From positions 1,674,001-1,738,000 of the forward strand of contig CAWGOF010000003.1 in the NCBI GenBank assembly GCA_963824225.1: a stretch of 64,000 nucleotides of DNA. Reading direction: 5' to 3'. How positions within the stretch are numbered: the first letter of the stretch is position 1; the number at the start of each line of letters is the position of its first letter. Positions 1-8,292 of the stretch are shown piece after piece. The notes beneath the pieces were generated by a model. The model saw only the letters and a program-made list of their open reading frames with translations. It searched no databases and was not told the DNA's origin. The DNA is from CAWGOF01 sp963824225 (GTDB lineage Bacteria > Acidobacteriota > Polarisedimenticolia > Polarisedimenticolales > Polarisedimenticolaceae). The translations under genes and the position numbers were made by a program.

Positions 1-158
1 AGCTCGAGCGTGTGCATCGTCTCGCTCAGCTCGACGGGCGCGAGCGTGCGACCGGCGAGCCGCCAGTGCACGAAGTGCGCGATCATCAGCAGGTAGACGA
101 TCGCCAGGCACACGGCGCGCTTGCGGCCGTAGCGCCTCGGCCGCCGGTCCGTCGTCAC
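1..158 (-). CDS. Partial membrane protein, possibly 4Fe-4S polyferredoxin type
   Basis: The gene runs off the left edge; only about 52 N-terminal codons are visible. From a GTG at 158, ten bases after the stop of the upstream gene, the frame gives a basic N-terminus (RRPRRYGRKR), one hydrophobic segment (AVCLAIVYLLMIAHFVHW) and then LAGRTLAPVELSETMHTLEL. From memory, this order of basic N-terminus, first membrane helix and an R-T-L-A-P-x-E-L linker resembles membrane proteins that go on to carry ferredoxin-like 4Fe-4S cysteine motifs. Those cysteines would lie outside the window, so the family is a guess. There is no good Shine-Dalgarno, and the gene may be translationally coupled to its neighbour. 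That a real gene starts here is more certain than its product. Confidence 0.45.
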   Translation of the reverse strand, partial: MTTDRRPRRYGRKRAVCLAIVYLLMIAHFVHWRLAGRTLAPVELSETMHTLE

Positions 159-168
159 GACCGCCGGC

Positions 169-1923
169 TCAGGGACAGGAGCCGACGCGCGGATCCCCGC
201 TCGAGCTGACACCGAGCGGCCCCTCACCGTCCGGACACGCGTTGCGCGCCCGCACGAGGTAGTAGAACAAGCTGTCGGGAGATGGCACGTCCGGGTCGAT
301 GCGCAACGGCTCGGTCGGGTCCGGGGCTCCGGGACACGCGGTCGCCGTCACGAAGTCCGACGCCACGGGCGAGCGGATGAGCTCGTACTCCACGACGTTG
401 CCACCGGGCGCGGGGGGAGGCGCGAAGCTCAGCTCGGTGCCGCTCGCTCCCGTGTCGACGGTCATCGTCGGAACCTCGCCCGGTGTGGCCCACACGGTCT
501 CGATCGCATCGTCGCAATCGCACGCGGCGGGTCGGAGGTCTGCGTCCGCATCGGCGAGCACCAGACACGACGCCTGCGAGCAGCAGTCCGTGTCGGCGCA
601 ATCGACCCCGCCGTCGCAGTCGTCGTCGAGCGCGTTCCCGCACGTCTCGGACGACCCGGGACCCGCGCACTCCGCCGGACAGCGCGTGCAGCTCTCCGCG
701 GCGTCGCAGTTCCCGTCGCCGTCGCACAGTCGTGGCGTGACGGCGGCGACCGCGAGCGTCGACACGGGACCCGGGCGGAACAGCCCGAGGAACACGCTCG
801 TCGTCGCCGGCGGTACGTTGGCGTCGAAGCGGAAGTTGTACAGCGTGCCGAACCGCAGCGCGTTCGCGTTGGGATTCGTGGCGAACGGCGTCGTGACCCA
901 GCTCACGGTCGGTGGATCCCCACCGACCGTCGCGGTCCAGTCGGTGCCCGAGTACGGCTCCCCGCTGTGGTAGTCCACGTCGTGGAACCCGAGGTTCGTG
1001 ATCGTGGCGCCGGGAGGGATCGGGACGCTGAACGCGCCCGCCGACTGGTGGGCGTCCAGGTTGTGCACGGCGAACTCGTAGTGCCACGTCGGGCCGGCGA
1101 GGTTCGTGGCGAGCGACGCGACGTAGAACTGACCGTCGCCCGGGATCTGCGCCTGGGTCAGCGTCACCGCGGCGTTCGCCGCTTTCCACGCCTCGATCGC
1201 CGGCTTCGTCTGGACCGTCGTCCCAGCCAGCGTGATGTCGAAAGACGTCGTGCCACTGACCGTGAGCGGACGGTACGACGCGTTGTTCCCGCCGTTCCCT
1301 GCCGCCGCGTCGTCGGGCGTGACGTACTGGGCCTCGGCGAAATAGGACGCTCCGGCGTTCTGCGCCGGGTCGAGGTCGACGTTGTGGACCTGCAGACGCT
1401 TGTAGATCGCGTCCCCGGTCGTTTGGTTCGACGGAGGATAGGGGAATGCGCCGGTGAACCCGTTGACCTCGAACTTCGGCCCGAGCTGCGTCTGCACACC
1501 GTTGGTCGCGGCGGAGTACGGGTCCGAGCATTGCACGCCGAGCCGCTCCGGCGTCCCGCTGTGCATGCACGAGGCCGAGCAGAAGGTCTGCGAGAGCGCC
1601 TCGAAGCCGTGCTTGAGCCAGCTCTGGCCGATCTGCTCGAACCGGTCGTTCTTGAGCCGGAACATGTTCTGGGCGATGACCGGGTGCTGGTTCGTGCTCG
1701 AGACCCAGGTGAGCCAACACGTTCCGATGTTGCACGACGTCGTGCCGACGGAGAATGCGGTGATTCCCCCGACCGCTCCGTGGCGCACCCGGCCGCTGAT
1801 GTTGCCGACGATGACGTCGGGCGCCTCGCCCGGTTCGTCGCAGACGTTGTTCGACTGCGCCGCTGCCGGAAAAGCGAGCACCGCTAGCAACCCCGCGACG
1901 CCGAGAACCCGGTTCCGTCGCAT
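169..1923 (-). CDS. Secreted Cys/Asp-rich protein with C-terminal Fn3-like module
   Basis: Exported protein of 584 residues. The start at 1923 (MRRNRV) is preferred over an ATG nine codons upstream because it begins a classical signal peptide ending in FPAAAQ. The first 400 or so residues show no family I recognise, but they contain scattered Cys pairs suited to disulfides outside the cytoplasm. Around residues 410-470 lies a Cys/Asp cluster (CDGDGNCD, then NALDDDCDG, VDCADTDCC) of the kind common in deltaproteobacterial secreted proteins and probably calcium-binding. The last 90 residues form a beta-sandwich-like module (VEYELIRSP, then FYYLVRARNACPDGEGPLG) that recurs in two other proteins of this window. 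Function unknown; an extracellular or surface role is inferred. Confidence 0.75.
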   Translation of the reverse strand: MRRNRVLGVAGLLAVLAFPAAAQSNNVCDEPGEAPDVIVGNISGRVRHGAVGGITAFSVGTTSCNIGTCWLTWVSSTNQHPVIAQNMFRLKNDRFEQIGQSWLKHGFEALSQTFCSASCMHSGTPERLGVQCSDPYSAATNGVQTQLGPKFEVNGFTGAFPYPPSNQTTGDAIYKRLQVHNVDLDPAQNAGASYFAEAQYVTPDDAAAGNGGNNASYRPLTVSGTTSFDITLAGTTVQTKPAIEAWKAANAAVTLTQAQIPGDGQFYVASLATNLAGPTWHYEFAVHNLDAHQSAGAFSVPIPPGATITNLGFHDVDYHSGEPYSGTDWTATVGGDPPTVSWVTTPFATNPNANALRFGTLYNFRFDANVPPATTSVFLGLFRPGPVSTLAVAAVTPRLCDGDGNCDAAESCTRCPAECAGPGSSETCGNALDDDCDGGVDCADTDCCSQASCLVLADADADLRPAACDCDDAIETVWATPGEVPTMTVDTGASGTELSFAPPPAPGGNVVEYELIRSPVASDFVTATACPGAPDPTEPLRIDPDVPSPDSLFYYLVRARNACPDGEGPLGVSSSGDPRVGSCP

Positions 1924-1971
1924 GCTTCTCCCTCGCACGGATGCTACCACCGCTGCAACGACGTACGCCGT

Positions 1972-2331
1972 TCACCGCCGCTCGGATGGGCTCGCTTGGG
2001 CCCGCTCGGGCGACGGCTTGGCGCTCGCGAGCGGGTCACCCTCCCTCGGATGAGTGGACGGCGGCCCCGATCGCAGTCCCTTGGCCAGCAAGCCCACGAT
2101 CAGCGGCGTCGCCGCACCGACGTTGAACGCCAGGATGCGCTGGTGGATGTCGTAGCCCACGGCGAGCGTTCCGGCGAGAAGGGCGAGGGCGAAGCGCGTG
2201 ATCCAGAACCCGGCCTTGCGATAGCGCCCGGGGAGACGCGCGCGACGGGTCTGGTAGAAGCCGAGCAGGGTCACGAGCTCGACGGCCGCGCTTCCGAGGA
2301 ACCCCCAGGCGAACGTTTCGATCAGGAGCAT
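1972..2331 (-). CDS. Small membrane protein of unknown function
   Basis: Protein of 119 residues with an N-terminal hydrophobic helix (ETFAWGFLGSAAVELVTLLG), a basic loop (QTRRARLPGRYRKAGFW) and one or two further hydrophobic stretches (RFALALLAGTLAVGYDIH and AATPLIVGLLAKGL), then a polar Pro/Ser/Arg-rich tail. It begins 7 bp after the stop of another small membrane-anchored protein on the same strand, so the two are probably one transcript. I do not recognise a family. The hydrophobic pattern and tight spacing argue for a real gene. Confidence 0.55.
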   Translation of the reverse strand: MLLIETFAWGFLGSAAVELVTLLGFYQTRRARLPGRYRKAGFWITRFALALLAGTLAVGYDIHQRILAFNVGAATPLIVGLLAKGLRSGPPSTHPREGDPLASAKPSPERAQASPSERR

Positions 2332-2338
2332 TGCAGCT

Positions 2339-2701
2339 TCAGTCCTCCATCCGCGACCACGGCCGGTCGTTCGGCGTCAGCGCTCCGTCTTCCCGAAGGA
2401 TGTCGCGCAGGCTCTGCAGGATCCGCTGCTCCTGCCCGACGGGCAGTCTGCGACGCGCGATCTGACGCTTGACCCAATCGACGAGCTCGCGACCCTGCAG
2501 GTTGACGCGCCGCTCGGCGGCCTCGTCCACCTCGACGTTGCCGACGTACTCGAAGCACAGGCGCGCGATGCGCGAGACGCGCGCGGGCGGCCGGCGACCG
2601 GAGGCGCAGCGGACGGCCGTCGCGACGACCAGCCCGGCGGCGACGAACTGGAAGCAACACAGGCACCAGCGGGCCGCGGCCTCGAACCATGAATCGACCA
2701 T
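2339..2701 (-). CDS. Small membrane-anchored hypothetical protein
   Basis: Protein of 120 residues from ATG at 2701 (MVDSWFEAAARW). A single hydrophobic segment with two cysteines (WCLCCFQFVAAGLVVATAV) occupies residues 12-30. It is followed by a soluble, charged, mostly helical region ending in REDGALTPNDRPW. The open frame continues upstream to 3061, but that part is antisense to the di-heme oxidoreductase gene. It sits between that gene and another small membrane protein, all on the minus strand with gaps of 23 and 7 bp, so co-transcription is likely. No function can be named. Confidence 0.5.
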   Translation of the reverse strand: MVDSWFEAAARWCLCCFQFVAAGLVVATAVRCASGRRPPARVSRIARLCFEYVGNVEVDEAAERRVNLQGRELVDWVKRQIARRRLPVGQEQRILQSLRDILREDGALTPNDRPWSRMED

Positions 2702-2724
2702 GAGTCGCTCCTCCCAGTCATGTG

Positions 2725-3882
2725 TCACAACGAACCCAGGAACGCGAGCAGAGCCTCGCGGTCCTCGCGCGACAGCGCTGCGAACCGATCCCGCGAGCTC
2801 GCTGCCTCGCCGCCATGCATCCGCACCGCTTCCTCGGGTGACTTCGCCCGCCCGTCGTGCAGGAAACGCCGGGAGAGCGCGAGGCCCATCAACGGCTCGG
2901 TGCGGAACTCCGCCGGCGTGGCCTGGCCCAAACAGATGTCGGCCAGCTCCGGCCCCATGTCGTGCAGCAGCAGATCGGTGTACGCGCGAACGGGCTTGTG
3001 GCTGAGCGCCTTCACGCGGTTTCCTCCCGTCCGGAGGACCGGCGTGTGGCATGCGGCGCATCCGATCCGCGAGAACAGCTCCTGGCCGTGCATCGCGACT
3101 CGATCGAGACGTCGCTCTTGCGGCGCGGCGCTGAGCCGGACGAACGCGTCGGTCCAGCCCAGCGCCTGGAACGACACCTCGGGCTCGGGAAGCGGATCGA
3201 CGCCCTCGGGGATCGGGCTCCCCTGGATCGATTCCTCCGCGTCGACCACGGAGTTCGTCACTCCCTGATGGATCGGAAACGCTCCGACGTTGAACTCGCG
3301 CAGGGTCGGTACGAGCGCCTTGCGACCGAAGCGCCCAATCCGGCCGTCGAAGAACCGGTTCGGCCTACCCGAGATGCCGTCCCCGTCCGCATCCTCGGGG
3401 TCGCTGAGAGCGAGGATCGTGGCGTCCGGTACGGCGTCGAGCAGACCGAAGCCCAGAACGTCGGGCGTCGACCGGCCGCCCTGGGCGGCCCCCGATGCAG
3501 GCACCGTCTCGCCTTCGATACCGAGGGCCGCGGCCAGCGCGGGCGTCGCGCGCTGCTGGATCACCGGGCCACCCTGATCGATCAGGGGGTCGCAGAAGCC
3601 GCTCGCGGCATCGAAGCGCGCCACGTGCACCTCGATGAAGTCCCCTCCACCTCCCGGTACGGGGTCGCGGTGACAGCCGGCGCACGAATCGGCGTTGAAC
3701 AGGGGTCCGAGGCCGGTCTCGGGCGTGTACACGCGCCCGAACTCGATCCGACCGCGCTCGAACCGCTCCCGCTGTCCCCGCGAGAGGCCGCGCAGCGGTG
3801 CTCCGGGCCCGATCGGCGTCGCGCACGCGACGACCGAGATCAGCACGATTCCGACCACTGCGACCGCGACGGCGTGCGTCAT
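2725..3882 (-). CDS. Di-heme oxidoreductase (DHOR/DUF1111 type) lipoprotein
   Basis: Protein of 385 residues, probably periplasmic and lipid-anchored: a short signal peptide leads to a lipobox-like ISVVAC at about residues 17-22. Two c-type heme motifs are visible, CAGCH near residue 75 and CAACH near residue 280. Both sit in the context of the COG3488 thiol-oxidoreductase/di-heme peroxidase family (GCHRDPVPGGGG early; HDMGPELADICLGQA and FLHDGRAKSPEEA late). Family members are thought to be redox enzymes related to MauG and cytochrome c peroxidases; the substrate is unknown. The start at 3882 overlaps the stop of the upstream small gene by 4 bp (ATGA), which indicates translational coupling and fixes the start. 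Confidence 0.8.
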   Translation of the reverse strand: MTHAVAVAVVGIVLISVVACATPIGPGAPLRGLSRGQRERFERGRIEFGRVYTPETGLGPLFNADSCAGCHRDPVPGGGGDFIEVHVARFDAASGFCDPLIDQGGPVIQQRATPALAAALGIEGETVPASGAAQGGRSTPDVLGFGLLDAVPDATILALSDPEDADGDGISGRPNRFFDGRIGRFGRKALVPTLREFNVGAFPIHQGVTNSVVDAEESIQGSPIPEGVDPLPEPEVSFQALGWTDAFVRLSAAPQERRLDRVAMHGQELFSRIGCAACHTPVLRTGGNRVKALSHKPVRAYTDLLLHDMGPELADICLGQATPAEFRTEPLMGLALSRRFLHDGRAKSPEEAVRMHGGEAASSRDRFAALSREDREALLAFLGSL

Positions 3883-4229
3883 CGGGCTCGAGCCTCGATA
3901 CTCACCGCGTCGTACGGATCTGGCGCCCGGCGGTGCCGAACGACGACGATCTGGCCCCGCGTAAGATCCTCGAACGATGCGACGATGCCCGAGATCTCGA
4001 TCCGGCAGCCCGTCGAGGCGCGAAACGTCAGCACGCGCAAAGCGTGACCCGTGCCCGAGATCATCGCGAGGGTGCGCGCTTCGCGATCGATCGAGATCAC
4101 GGTCCCGGTGCTGCGGTCGATCGAACCCTCGCTCGTCGGCTGGGTCGGGGCCGAGCCGAGCGTCAGCAGCAGCAGCAAGACCGACGCGAAGGTCGCGATC
4201 CACCTGAAGGCGCGAGGCCGACGATCCAT
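3879..4229 (-). CDS. Small exported hypothetical protein coupled to the di-heme oxidoreductase
   Basis: Protein of 116 residues beginning MDRRPRAFRW at 4229, chosen because GGGAGG lies 5 nt upstream and an N-terminal signal or anchor helix follows (IATFASVLLLLLTLGS). The exported part is about 80 residues and beta-rich in appearance (GTVISIDREARTLAMISG; GQIVVVRHRRAPDPYDAVSI), reminiscent of small OB-fold-like periplasmic domains, though I cannot name a family. Its stop codon overlaps the start of the di-heme oxidoreductase gene by 4 bp. The two proteins are therefore probably made together and may act together in the periplasm. Confidence 0.6.
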   Translation of the reverse strand: MDRRPRAFRWIATFASVLLLLLTLGSAPTQPTSEGSIDRSTGTVISIDREARTLAMISGTGHALRVLTFRASTGCRIEISGIVASFEDLTRGQIVVVRHRRAPDPYDAVSIEARAR

Positions 4230-4403
4230 GGGAACCTCCCGAGCGGGCTCGGCCGGATCCCACGCGCGGATTAGCGAGCCCGACTCGAGTGTGCCCGCAT
4301 TTGGCTCGTGACGCATTGTCCCGCCACGCACGGGATGCAGCAATGTCGTTTTCGTAACTCCGAGGAACGGCCCGGCCCTATACTCTCGCCCCATGAGTCG
4401 ACG

Positions 4404-5984
4404 ATGGCGATCGACGTAGAGCCGCGACCGAGCGGCGCCGACGCCGAGGAACGCTCAGGATTCCTGCGCGAGCTGGGGCTTCTCGACTCGACCATGATGG
4501 TCGCGGGGTCGATGATCGGCTCCGGGATCTTCATCGTCTCGGCCGACATCGCGCGCTTGACCGGCTCGACGGCCGGCCTGCTCACGACATGGATCGTCAC
4601 GGGGCTCCTGACGCTCGCCGCGGCGCTGTCCTACGGCGAGCTCGCGGCGATGATGCCCCGTGCCGGCGGCCAGTACGTCTACCTGCGCGAGTCCTACGGC
4701 CCACTTGCCGGTTTCCTCTACGGATGGACCCTGTTCCTCGTCATCCAGACCGGGACGATCGCCGCGGTCGCGGTCGGGTTCTCGCGGTTCCTCGGTGTCC
4801 TCGTCCCCGGTGTCGGGCCCAACGACTGGATCGTTCGACCGATCGACCTCTCGTCGGGCTATGCGGTCAGCCTTTCCGGCCAGCAGCTGGTCGCGATGCT
4901 GATGATCGTCCTGCTGACCGCGCTCAATACACGGGGCATCCGGCTGGGCAAGCTGATCCAGAACAGCTTCACGGCGGCCAAGACCGCCGCGTTGTTCGGC
5001 CTGATCGTCCTCGGCGTGCTCGTGGGGCGCAACGCCACGGCGATCGCCGAGAACTTCGCGAGCCTCGGTCGGACCCAGAGCGCCGCCCAGCTCACACCCG
5101 ACTTCGGCTTCCTGCCCGCCGTCTCGGTCGAGGGCGGTCTCCTCGCGTTGATCGTCGTATTCGCCGTGGCGCAGGTCGGGTCGCTCTTCTCCTCCGACGC
5201 GTGGAACAACATCACGTTCACGGCCGGCGAGGTGAAGAACCCACGGCGAAACGTTCCCCTGTCCCTGGCCTTCGGTACGCTCCTCGTGACCGTCCTCTAC
5301 GTGCTGGCCAACGTGGCGTACCTGTGCACGCTCCCGCTCTCGGCGATCCAGACCGCCCCGGACGATCGCGTGGCCACGGCCGCGCTGGGCGTGATGTTCG
5401 GTCCCGCGGGCGCGACGATCATGGCCGTGCTGATCATCGTGTCGACGTTCGGCTGCAACAACGGCCTGATCCTGGCTGGCGCACGCGTGTACTACGCGAT
5501 GGCGCAGGACCGTCTGTTCTTCCGCAGCATGGGGCAGCTCAACGCGCGACGCGTACCGGCGGCCGGACTGTGGTGGCAGGGTCTGTGGGCCGTCCTGCTC
5601 GTCCTGCCTCGCACCCGCGCACGTGACGCCGCGGGCGCCCTGCAGCTCGACGCCGGAGGCGCCCCGACCTACGGCAACCTGTACGGCACGCTCCTCGACT
5701 ACGTCGTCTTCGCCGTGCTGATCTTCTACGTGCTGACGATCGTCGGCCTGTTCATCCTGCGCCGCAAGCGACCGGACGCCGAGCGCCCGTACCGCGCGTT
5801 CGGCTACCCGATCGTGCCGTGCCTGTACGTGGTCGGTGCGACGACGATCCTCGTCGCCCTGTTCCTGTACAAGTTCGAAACGAGCTGGCCGGGCCTGGTG
5901 CTCGTGCTGACCGGCGTGCCGTTCTACGCCCTGTGGCGCTCTCGTAGAACCCCGGTCCCCGTATCAGGTCCGTCCCGCCTCTGA
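4404..5984 (+). CDS. APC-superfamily amino acid permease
   Basis: Integral membrane transporter of 526 residues with about 12 hydrophobic helices. The hallmark of the APC superfamily is near the N-terminus (MIGSGIFIVSADIARLTGS), where the unwound first helix binds the substrate backbone, followed by a helix-2 region typical of LAT-like exchangers (LSYGELAAMMPRAGGQYVYL). It probably moves amino acids by proton symport or exchange; the substrate cannot be read. ATG 4404 begins the acidic cytoplasmic N-terminus. A TATACT hexamer at 4379-4384 is a plausible -10, and there is no clear Shine-Dalgarno. A second, broken permease of the same superfamily lies on the opposite strand just downstream. Confidence 0.88.
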   Translation: MAIDVEPRPSGADAEERSGFLRELGLLDSTMMVAGSMIGSGIFIVSADIARLTGSTAGLLTTWIVTGLLTLAAALSYGELAAMMPRAGGQYVYLRESYGPLAGFLYGWTLFLVIQTGTIAAVAVGFSRFLGVLVPGVGPNDWIVRPIDLSSGYAVSLSGQQLVAMLMIVLLTALNTRGIRLGKLIQNSFTAAKTAALFGLIVLGVLVGRNATAIAENFASLGRTQSAAQLTPDFGFLPAVSVEGGLLALIVVFAVAQVGSLFSSDAWNNITFTAGEVKNPRRNVPLSLAFGTLLVTVLYVLANVAYLCTLPLSAIQTAPDDRVATAALGVMFGPAGATIMAVLIIVSTFGCNNGLILAGARVYYAMAQDRLFFRSMGQLNARRVPAAGLWWQGLWAVLLVLPRTRARDAAGALQLDAGGAPTYGNLYGTLLDYVVFAVLIFYVLTIVGLFILRRKRPDAERPYRAFGYPIVPCLYVVGATTILVALFLYKFETSWPGLVLVLTGVPFYALWRSRRTPVPVSGPSRL

Positions 5985-6132
5985 GCTCCCGACTTCACCG
6001 GATCCCGGCCCGCCTGCTACCGTCGCGCGGCGTCACCCGCGAAGTACGTTTGTTCACGACCTGCGGCAGGAATTCCTCGCGCGGTTTACCGATTCGCGCG
6101 TTTCACGGCATTTTCACTCGGCGAGGACCGTC

Positions 6133-6146
6133 GGCACGTAGCTTGC
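6133..6146 (+). promoter_or_regulatory. Candidate sigma-54 promoter (GG/GC elements)
   Basis: CGGCACG, four bases, then TTGCT at 6132-6147 matches the -24/-12 consensus TGGCACGN4TTGCW at all but the first base. The invariant GG (6133-6134) and GC (6145-6146) are 12 bp apart as required. Transcription would start near 6158, ahead of a GAGGAGAG ribosome site and the ATG at 6186. No activator gene is nearby; a short palindromic stretch (GGAATTCC, about 6067-6074) lies upstream. Confidence 0.5.
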
Positions 6147-6185
6147 TGATGAGGCGGTCATTGCGGTCATTGAGGAGAGCCACTC

Positions 6186-6389
6186 ATGCGATACCCGACG
6201 TGGATGCTGGTTGCCGCCGCACTCTTCGCCGCACCCGGACTGCCCCGTCTCAGTGCGACCGACCGCCCAAGACCGACACTGCGCCGACGTCTCGTCGGCC
6301 GCTGCAGCCCTGTGCGGGCCGGGGTCGCGTCCGCCGCTTCGATCGCCAGCGGCTTCTACGCTCGCATCCGGCCTCGCGTCGAGCCCTGA
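6186..6389 (+). CDS. Small putative exported ORF behind a sigma-54-like promoter
   Basis: A 67-codon ORF with an excellent ribosome site (GAGGAGAG, about 8 nt upstream) and a signal-peptide-like N-terminus (MRYPTWMLVAAALFAAPG). The remaining 45 residues are Arg-rich with one Cys and match nothing I know; this part could be out of frame if the locus is damaged. It ends 4 bp before the end of the broken permease on the other strand. Promoter, ribosome site and signal peptide in series favour translation, while the atypical C-terminal composition argues for caution. Apart from it, 5985-6393 holds no other gene that I see. Confidence 0.4.
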   Translation: MRYPTWMLVAAALFAAPGLPRLSATDRPRPTLRRRLVGRCSPVRAGVASAASIASGFYARIRPRVEP

Positions 6390-6393
6390 CGGC

Positions 6394-7957
6394 CTACACG
6401 CTTCCCTTCGGCAACCCGCCCTGCGCCGCCGCTCGCTGGACGCGGCTGTGCCTCTTGCCGTAGAGGAAGTAGATTGCGAGACCGATCGCGAGCCAGCCCA
6501 GCAGGCGGAGCCAGGTGTCGAGCGGCAACGCGAGCATCATCAACAGCGACACCGCGATGCCGAGCGCGGGGATCCACGGAACCCACGGTGTCCGAAACGG
6601 CCGAGCCAGGGTCGGGCGCTGCTTTCGCAGGATCCACACGCCCGCACACACGATGACGAACGCGAGCAGGGTGCCGATGCTGACGAGCTGCCCGAGGGTG
6701 CCGATCGGCACGAGACCCGCGAACACCGAAACGAATGCGCCAACGATGATCGTCGACTTCCACGGCGTCCGGAAGCGCGGGTGGATCGCGCCGGCCCACG
6801 GCGGCAGCAGCCCGTCGCGGGACATCGAGTAGAATACGCGCGACTGACCGAGCAGCATCACCAGCATCACCGTGCTCGATCCGGCCAGAGCCCCGGCATT
6901 GACGATGTAGCTGCGCCCATCGACCGCCGGTCTCGGCGATCGCGAGCGACACGGGCGCTCCCGTGTTCAGCCGCGAGTAGTGCACGACCGCGGTGAGCAG
7001 ACCGGACACCACGATGTACAACAGCGTGCACACGCCGAGCGAGCCGAGGATGCCGAGCGGCATGTCGCGCTGCGGATTCCTCGCTTCCTGCGCCGCGGTC
7101 GAGACCGCGTCGAAGCCGATGTAGGCGAAGAACACGACCCGGCCGCCGCGCAACGCCCGACCAGCCGAACTCGCCCGAACGACCCGGTGTTCGGCGGGAG
7201 GAACGACGCTCCAGTTGTTCGCGGCCACATCGGGGCGCCGCAGCACGAAGGCCGTCGCCGCGACGATGAACGTCAGGACCGCGAACACCTTGACGAACAC
7301 GATCGCCGTATTGAAGTTCGCCGACTCCTTGATGCCCACGACCAGGATCGACGTCACGATTGCGACCGCCAGGACCGCCAGCAGGTTGAACGAGGAAGTC
7401 GCGTGCTCGAGCGTGTGCCAGTCGATGCCTGCCGCGTCGAGGACCGGCTGGAGCGTGGCCAGCGCCGCCCACTTCCCCTCGTACAGCACCCACACTTTTC
7501 CGGGCGTGTCGCAGATCTGCGGTGGCAGGTTGATCCCGTAGTCCTGGAGGAATGCGACGAGCGTGCTGCTCCAACCCGAGGCCACGGTCGCGGCGCCGAA
7601 GGCGTACTCGAGGATCAGGTCCCAGCCGATGATCCACGCGAACAGCTCGCCGAGCGTGGCATAGCCGTAGGTGTAGGCCGAGCCGGCGACCGGGATCATC
7701 GAGGCGAACTCGGCGTAGCACAGGCCGGCGAAGACGCAGGCCACGCCGGCCAGCACGTACGACAGCATGATCGCCGGTCCCGCGTACTGCGCAGCGGCCT
7801 GACCGGTCAGCACGAAGATGCCCGCGCCGATGATCGCGCCGATACCGAGCATGACGAGATGAACCGGACCCAGCGCCCGCTTGAGCGTGTGCTCGCCCGC
7901 CTCGTCGGCCTCGTGCAGGATGACCTCGATCGGTTTCGTGATCAGGTTCGTGCCCAT
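6394..7957 (-). pseudogene. Disrupted APC amino acid permease (four frame breaks)
   Basis: Reading the minus strand from 7957 gives a cationic amino-acid-transporter-like permease: LGIGAIIGAGIFVLTGQAAA in helix 1, then a conserved YAEFASMIPVAGSAYTYGY region. The frame is lost near 7200, where the expected N-T-G-S-F-G-E-F-G-W-S-G-V-A segment is spread over two other frames by three single-base insertions between about 7140 and 7205 that together restore the frame (VVFFAYIGFDAVSTAAQEA follows). It is lost again near 6920, after which the C-terminal helices (SRVFYSMSRDGLLPPW onward) continue in another frame to a stop at 6394. Intact length would be near 520 residues. Either the gene is decaying or the assembly has several local errors here. 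Confidence 0.8.
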
Positions 7958-8058
7958 GCCGCGGTTCGTCTCCTCGTCTGCAGGGAGTTAGTGTCGACGG
8001 GGGCCGAGTATATCGAGCCCGGACCGGACCGTATACCGGAAAACCGCCAGCCCAGGCT

Positions 8059-8190
8059 CAGCCAGTGGTACCGCGCGACGAGCGCGGCGATCAGCACGGC
8101 GATCGTGGTGATCGCCTTGATGTTGATCGCCGGACCGGCGGTGTCCTTGAGCGGGTCGCCGAGCGTGTCGCCGACGACCGCATTGAACAT
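8059..8190 (-). pseudogene. C-terminal relic of a membrane pyrophosphatase (HppA)
   Basis: A short minus-strand segment reads AVVGDTLGDPLKDTAGPAIN followed by a hydrophobic stretch (TTIAVLIAALVARY). The G-D-T-x-G-D-P-x-K-D-T-x-G-P motif is the diagnostic last loop before the final helix of sodium- or proton-pumping membrane pyrophosphatases. The rest of that protein (more than 600 residues) is absent: upstream lie a perfect inverted repeat and another gene, downstream the broken permease. This is a remnant, probably left by a deletion. Confidence 0.7.
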
Positions 8191-8246
8191 GAAGAGCGGG
8201 ATCGACAGGAATCGCGGAGTACCGCCCGGAATGCCCGCGCATCGCG

Positions 8247-8279
8247 GAGAAGCGGGTCACTCGGAGTGACCCGCTTCTC
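8247..8279 (-). terminator. Perfect 16-bp inverted repeat, probable terminator
   Basis: GAGAAGCGGGTCACTC is followed after one base by its exact reverse complement. It lies 13 bp beyond the stop of the minus-strand secreted-protein gene and would fold into a very stable hairpin in that transcript. No long U-run follows on either strand, so it may act with Rho or simply as a 3'-stabilising structure. Confidence 0.55.
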
Positions 8280-8292
8280 GCTGCGGGAGCTC

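Noticed and set aside
12..209. 65-codon plus-strand ORF at the left edge
   Set aside because: Arg/Asp/Pro-rich shadow of the partial minus-strand membrane-protein gene and of the end of the secreted protein.
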